Source: Thermaerobacter marianensis
GTDB lineage: Bacteria > Bacillota > Sulfobacillia > DYIH01
DNA length: 18,143 nt
Direction of reading: 5' to 3'
NCBI GenBank assembly: GCA_020723785.1
Contig: DYIH01000008.1
Location: forward strand, 1 to 18,143
Part shown: positions 14,400-18,143 of the stretch, piece by piece
How positions within the stretch are numbered: position 1 is the first letter of the stretch
How the letters are laid out: each line of letters opens with the position of its first letter
Made by a program: the position numbers and the translations under genes
Notes under the pieces: model-generated
Database searches by the model: none
Seen by the model: the letters and a program-made list of their open reading frames with translations, nothing else
What the model was told of the DNA's origin: nothing

Positions 14400-14942
14400 G
14401 TGACGGAGGAAGAGAAGAAGCCGCAACCGGCGGCCGCCGGGCCTGCCGAAGCGCCGGAAAAGCCGGACCCGTTCGCCGCGGTGCGGGAGCCCGTCCTGGC
14501 GCGGTTCCCGCAGTTGCAGCCCGACGGGGACATGAAGACGGCGGCCGGGTTCATCGTGCCGGCTCAGGACCTGCTCCGGGTGGCCCGTGGACTGAAGGCG
14601 ATGCCGGGCGTGGCCCTGGATTACCTGAGCCACGTCACCGGCGTGGACTACAAGGACCACCTGCAGGTCGTCTACTACCTCATGGGAACCGGAACCGGCG
14701 CCCAGGTGGTGCTGAAGGTCAACGTCCCGGCCGAGAACCCGGAGGTGGACAGCGTGACCTCCGTGTGGCCCGGGGCGGACTGGCACGAGCGTGAGGCATA
14801 CGACCTGCTCGGCGTCCGGTTCCGCGACCACCCGAACCTGAAGCGGATCCTGCTCTGGGAGGGGTACGAAGGATACCCGCTGCGGAAGGACTTCGTCGAC
14901 CGCCGGCCCAAGCGCGAACGCCAGATCAAAGCGGCACGTTAG
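14400..14942 (+). CDS. nuoC: Complex I subunit NuoC (30-kDa type)
   Basis: This 180-residue hydrophilic subunit of the complex I connecting module contacts NuoD. The family signature is present in DWHEREAYDLLGVRFRDHPNL, divided here between the EREAYDLLGV and HPNLKRILL parts, followed by WEGYEGYPLRKDF. The first ~28 residues are Pro/Ala/Glu-rich and likely flexible. The gene is separate from nuoD, not fused as in E. coli. GTG at 14400 follows GGGGGAGGGG by 6 nt. It lies 22 nt after nuoB and 22 nt before nuoD. Confidence 0.93.
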   Translation: MTEEEKKPQPAAAGPAEAPEKPDPFAAVREPVLARFPQLQPDGDMKTAAGFIVPAQDLLRVARGLKAMPGVALDYLSHVTGVDYKDHLQVVYYLMGTGTGAQVVLKVNVPAENPEVDSVTSVWPGADWHEREAYDLLGVRFRDHPNLKRILLWEGYEGYPLRKDFVDRRPKRERQIKAAR

Positions 14943-14964
14943 AGCGGCAGGGGGGGAGAGGCCC

Positions 14965-16128
14965 GTGGCGCAGGAGCAGCTCTTCATGGAGGGCGCCGTC
15001 GAAAAGCGGGAGCCGATTCCTGAAAACGTCGAACGACAAACGATGGAGCTCAACCTGGGGCCGCAGCACCCGAGCACCCACGGGGTGTTCCGGGCCATCC
15101 TCACCCTGGAAGGCGAAACCGTCGTGGACGTGGAGCCGGTGATCGGGTACCTGCACCGCAACCACGAGAAGATCTACGAGACGATGCAGTACCCGCAGAT
15201 CATCCCGATGACCGACCGCACCGACTACCTGGCGCCGCTGACCAGCGAGCTGGCCTACGTCCTCTGCGTGGAAAAGGCGCTGGGCATCGAGGTGCCGGAG
15301 CGGGGCCGTATCCTCCGGATCATCTTCAACGAGTTCCAGCGGATACTCAGCCACCAGCTCTATGCGGCCACGTTCGGCATGGACATCGGCGCCTTCACGC
15401 CGTTCCTGTACGTCTTCCGTGACCGGGAAAAGGCGCTGGACCTGATGGACCGGGCCACCGGGGCGCGCCTGCTCTTCAACTACTTCCGCATCGGCGGGCT
15501 GCGCAACGACGTCAACGAAGCTTGGCTCGAGGATTTCAGAGCCTGGATCGACAACTTCGAACGCGAGGGTTGGCCGGAATACGTCCGGCTCCTGTTCGAG
15601 AACGAGATCTTCCGCGTTCGGACGAAGGACATCGCCGTGCTGCCCCCCGACGTGGCCATGGCTTATGGCGCCAGCGGGCCGGTGCTGCGCGCCTCCGGCG
15701 TGCGATGGGACCTGCGCAAGGCGCACCCGTACCTGGGGTACGAGGAGTTCGACTTCGACGTCCCGGTGGGTGAGAAGGGCGACTGCTATGACCGCTGCAT
15801 GGTCCGGGTAATGGAGATGAAAGAGAGCGTCAGGATCATCCGGCAGGCCCTGGACCGCCTGCCCGACGGACCGGTACTGGGCAAGGTGCCCCGCGGCGTC
15901 ATGAAGCTGCCCAAGGGAGACTACTACCAGACCGTCGACGCCCCGCGCGGGGAGACGGGTTGCTACATCGTCAGCGACGGCGGCGCCACACCCTATCGCG
16001 TCAAGTGGCGGTCGCCGGCCTTCGTCCACCTGCAGCTCCTGCCCTACCTTTGCCGCGGCACGAAGGTGGCCGACTTCATCGCCATCCTGGCGACGCTGGA
16101 TCCCGTCTTCGGGGAGGTGGACCGCTAG
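14965..16128 (+). CDS. nuoD: Complex I subunit NuoD (49-kDa type)
   Basis: This 387-residue subunit is related to the large subunit of NiFe hydrogenases but does not hold a NiFe site. It forms the quinone pocket with NuoB. Landmarks are NLGPQHPSTHG (H35, H39), the quinone-binding tyrosine in MTDRTDYLAPL (Y88), GYLHRNHEKI, and the C-terminal DPVFGEVDR. Length is typical. GTG at 14965 has GGGGGAGAGG upstream. Its stop codon shares one base with the nuoH GTG (TAGTG). The intact quinone-site residues suggest a functional quinone reductase rather than a hydrogenase relative. Confidence 0.96.
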   Translation: MAQEQLFMEGAVEKREPIPENVERQTMELNLGPQHPSTHGVFRAILTLEGETVVDVEPVIGYLHRNHEKIYETMQYPQIIPMTDRTDYLAPLTSELAYVLCVEKALGIEVPERGRILRIIFNEFQRILSHQLYAATFGMDIGAFTPFLYVFRDREKALDLMDRATGARLLFNYFRIGGLRNDVNEAWLEDFRAWIDNFEREGWPEYVRLLFENEIFRVRTKDIAVLPPDVAMAYGASGPVLRASGVRWDLRKAHPYLGYEEFDFDVPVGEKGDCYDRCMVRVMEMKESVRIIRQALDRLPDGPVLGKVPRGVMKLPKGDYYQTVDAPRGETGCYIVSDGGATPYRVKWRSPAFVHLQLLPYLCRGTKVADFIAILATLDPVFGEVDR

Positions 16129-17129
16129 TGTTGGAACTGGCTGCGGGGCAGGGCGGCATGCCCGATTGGCTGTGGAACTTCATCCTGGCCGCCCTCAAGG
16201 CGACCGGCGTGCTGGCCTTCGCCATGGCCAGCGCCGGCCTGCTGACGTGGGTCGAACGCAAGGTGGCGGCACGCATCCAGCGCCGGCGCGGGCCGGAGGT
16301 GGTCGGGGGCCCCTGGGGCGTCCTCCAGCCCCTGGCCGACGGTGTCAAGCTCTTCGCCAAGGAGGACGTCATGCCCAGGGCGGTGGACCGCTGGGTGTGG
16401 GCGCTGGCCCCATCGGTCATCTTCTTTCCGGTCATAATGGTCTTCCTGGTCATCCCCCTCGACCCGAAGTTCGGCGCCCTGCGGGACCTGAACATCGCCC
16501 TTGTCTACCTGGCGGCCGTGACCTCCTTCACCGTGCTAGGGATCTTCATGGCCGGCTGGGGCTCGAACAACAAGTACTCGCTTATCGGCGCCATGCGGGC
16601 CATCGCCATGATCGTCAGCTACGAGATCCCGCTGGTGCTGTCGGTGGTCGGCGTCGTCCTGGCGGCCGGCTCCCTGAGCCTGGTGGACATCGTCGAGGCC
16701 CAGGACGAGATGTGGTTCATCATCCCGCAGTTCCTCGGATTCGTCGTCTTCTACATCGCCTCCCTCGCGGAACTCAACCGCACCCCCTTCGACCTGGTCA
16801 CCGGCGAGTCGGAGATCGTCATGGGTTATCTTACGGAATACAGCGGCATCCGCGCCGGTCTGATGATCTTCTCCGAATACATCGGGTTGCTGGCCACCTC
16901 CCTCGTGGCGGCCAGCCTCTTCCTGGGCGGCTGGCACGGTCCCTTCGGTACCGACAGCGTTGTGTGGCTGCTGCTCAAGGCCTTTTTCCTGGTCTTCGTG
17001 GCCATGTGGATCCGCTGGACCCTGCCGCGCCTGCGCATCGACCAGGTGATGAACCTGGGCTGGAAGTTCCTGCTGCCGGTGAGCATCGCCAACGTGGTGC
17101 TCACGGGCGCGTGGATCATGGTGAGGTGA
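16128..17129 (+). CDS. nuoH: Complex I membrane subunit NuoH
   Basis: This 333-residue protein has about eight transmembrane helices and joins the peripheral and membrane arms at the quinone entrance. Conserved parts include WVERKVAARIQRRRGP, GVLQPLADGVKLFAKED, SLIGAMRAIAMIVSYEIPL, and the acidic loop AELNRTPFDL...GESEIVMGY followed by TEYSGIRAG. GTG at 16128 overlaps the nuoD stop and has GGGGAGGTGG about 8 nt upstream. The ATG at 16158, which also follows a G-rich stretch, would remove ten non-conserved residues. It lies 6 nt before nuoI. Confidence 0.95.
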   Translation: MLELAAGQGGMPDWLWNFILAALKATGVLAFAMASAGLLTWVERKVAARIQRRRGPEVVGGPWGVLQPLADGVKLFAKEDVMPRAVDRWVWALAPSVIFFPVIMVFLVIPLDPKFGALRDLNIALVYLAAVTSFTVLGIFMAGWGSNNKYSLIGAMRAIAMIVSYEIPLVLSVVGVVLAAGSLSLVDIVEAQDEMWFIIPQFLGFVVFYIASLAELNRTPFDLVTGESEIVMGYLTEYSGIRAGLMIFSEYIGLLATSLVAASLFLGGWHGPFGTDSVVWLLLKAFFLVFVAMWIRWTLPRLRIDQVMNLGWKFLLPVSIANVVLTGAWIMVR

Positions 17130-17135
17130 TCCGAG

Positions 17136-17615
17136 ATGAGCGGCCTGTCCGACGTGGTGCGGACGGCGAAGAGCATCCTTACGGGGCACGGCATCACCCT
17201 GAAGGAATTCTTCCGGGAGCCGGTCACCGTCCGCTATCCGCAGGAGAAGATCGAATACCCCAGGGGCGTGCGGGGGATACCGTCCCAGAAGGTCAACCCG
17301 GAGACGGGCGACCTGAACTGCACCGCCTGCGGGTTGTGCGCCCGCGCCTGCCCGGTCGGCGTCATCACCGTCGAGGCCATGGTCGGGCCCGACGGCAAGA
17401 AGATGCAGTACCCGGCCAAGTACGAGCTGGATTACACGCGTTGTCTGGTCTGCAACCTGTGCGTCGAGGCCTGTCCCTTCGACGCGCTGGAGATGTCCGA
17501 CATGACCGAGCTTTCGTCGTTCTCGTCGGAGGACCTGGTTTTCGACCGGGACCGGCTGGCGGAGATCTGGAAGCGTTCGCATGCGGCACGCATCGCCGGG
17601 GGTGAGAAGATTTGA
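17136..17615 (+). CDS. nuoI: Complex I subunit NuoI (two 4Fe-4S ferredoxin type)
   Basis: This 159-residue peripheral subunit has two ferredoxin motifs, CTACGLCARAC (C62, C65, C68, with C72 before Pro) and CLVCNLCVEAC (C103, C106, C109, C113), which hold clusters N6a and N6b and lead electrons to N2 in NuoB. In complexes without NuoEFG this surface is where ferredoxin or another input module docks. The N-terminus has an amphipathic stretch typical of membrane-surface contact. The ATG is 6 nt after nuoH, preceded by GAGGTGAT. The end overlaps the nuoJ TTG start by 4 nt. Confidence 0.95.
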   Translation: MSGLSDVVRTAKSILTGHGITLKEFFREPVTVRYPQEKIEYPRGVRGIPSQKVNPETGDLNCTACGLCARACPVGVITVEAMVGPDGKKMQYPAKYELDYTRCLVCNLCVEACPFDALEMSDMTELSSFSSEDLVFDRDRLAEIWKRSHAARIAGGEKI

Positions 17616-18133
17616 ACGTCAACTGGCAGATGGTGGCGTTTGCCTTCCTGACGGGCGTTACGCTTTACTCCGCCTTCCGGGTGGTGACCACCCCGAACGT
17701 GACCCACGCCGCCCTCTACCTGGCGGTGGCCTTCGTCGGCATCGCCGGCTACTACCTGCTGCTGGGGGCCGAATTCCTGGCGGCGGTGCAGGTGCTGGTC
17801 TACGCCGGCGCGGTGATGACGGTGATGGTCTTCGCCATCATGTTGTCGGGAATGTCCGACATCCGCGGCCAGCGGCTTTCGTTGTTCAAGCAACTCACCT
17901 CCCCGTACTGGGGGATCTTCCCGTTCCTGATCGCGGCCGCGCTGGTGGGGACCATCCTGGCGGCCTACAGTCGGAGCCCGCTGCCGGCCGGTGATGGCCG
18001 CACGGCCAGCCTGGCCGACCTGGGCAAGGCGCTCCTCTCCACCTACCTGGTGCCCTTCGAGGTGGCCTCGGTGCTGCTGCTGGCGGCGATGGTCGGCGCC
18101 ATCATCCTGAGCAGGCGGGAGGGTGAGAACTGA
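17612..18133 (+). CDS. nuoJ: Complex I membrane subunit NuoJ
   Basis: This 173-residue membrane protein has about five hydrophobic helices. The third carries the conserved VQVLVYAGAVMTVMVFAIML, which contains the pi-bulge region that takes part in proton translocation. A TTG start at 17612 overlaps the nuoI stop by 4 nt (TTGA) after GGGGGTGAGA, a typical coupled start. The stop lies one base before the next ATG. Confidence 0.92.
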   Translation: MNVNWQMVAFAFLTGVTLYSAFRVVTTPNVTHAALYLAVAFVGIAGYYLLLGAEFLAAVQVLVYAGAVMTVMVFAIMLSGMSDIRGQRLSLFKQLTSPYWGIFPFLIAAALVGTILAAYSRSPLPAGDGRTASLADLGKALLSTYLVPFEVASVLLLAAMVGAIILSRREGEN

Positions 18134-18134
18134 C

Positions 18135-18143
18135 ATGCCTGGA
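18135..18143 (+). CDS. nuoK: Start of the next gene, probably nuoK (cut by the window edge)
   Basis: Only ATG CCT GGA is visible. It begins one base after the nuoJ stop and is preceded by GGAGGGTGAG, a good ribosome binding site. The identity rests on conserved gene order alone (J is normally followed by K). Confidence 0.5.

Overview
The window looks like chromosomal DNA from a high-GC (by eye well above 60%) anaerobic-type Firmicute of the Moorella/Desulfotomaculum kind. The placement rests on strong purine-rich ribosome binding sites, frequent GTG starts, transketolase split into two genes, a short-type transaldolase, a LytTR regulator and a small Cys-rich protein with a DUF1540-like pattern. 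It is an inference; no rRNA or other decisive marker is present.

Layout. Positions 1-179 (minus) hold the start of a lipoprotein gene that runs off the left edge. An AMP-forming acetyl-CoA synthetase gene follows (450-2396, plus). Next comes a NarL-type two-component pair (2621-4170, plus), whose response regulator is broken by one extra base inside the receiver domain. A DsbB/BdbC-like membrane oxidoreductase and a CPHC thioredoxin-fold lipoprotein overlap each other (4222-5155, plus). They converge on a minus-strand block that runs leftward from about 10700 to 5237: transaldolase, phosphoribulokinase, transketolase N and C subunits, LytTR response regulator, a 96-residue four-cysteine protein and a PilZ protein. 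The first five genes overlap or nearly touch. They are preceded by a good sigma-A-type promoter whose -10 box lies in the middle of a perfect inverted repeat.

On the right, a 556-bp divergent intergenic region with several dyads and a foldable leader precedes a lone NuoF-like flavoprotein gene (plus). Ribulose-phosphate 3-epimerase follows, then a tightly packed complex I operon nuoA-B-C-D-H-I-J, with the first codons of a probable nuoK at the right edge. No nuoE or nuoG is present, and nuoF is separated from nuoA by rpe.

How the genes fit together. Transaldolase, transketolase, Rpe and phosphoribulokinase are the sugar-rearrangement and RuBP-forming part of a Calvin-type (or other Ru5P kinase-dependent) cycle. 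No RuBisCO gene is in the window, so the fate of ribulose-1,5-bisphosphate is open. The complex I genes form a core without the usual contiguous NADH module, so electrons may enter from ferredoxin or from an input module encoded partly elsewhere. Acetyl-CoA synthetase adds acetate activation. The most unusual points are the PRK-transaldolase-split transketolase operon with its operator and switch-like leader, the 12-bp hairpin in the first codons of the transketolase C subunit, the orphan nuoF with a structured leader, and the frameshifted response regulator.
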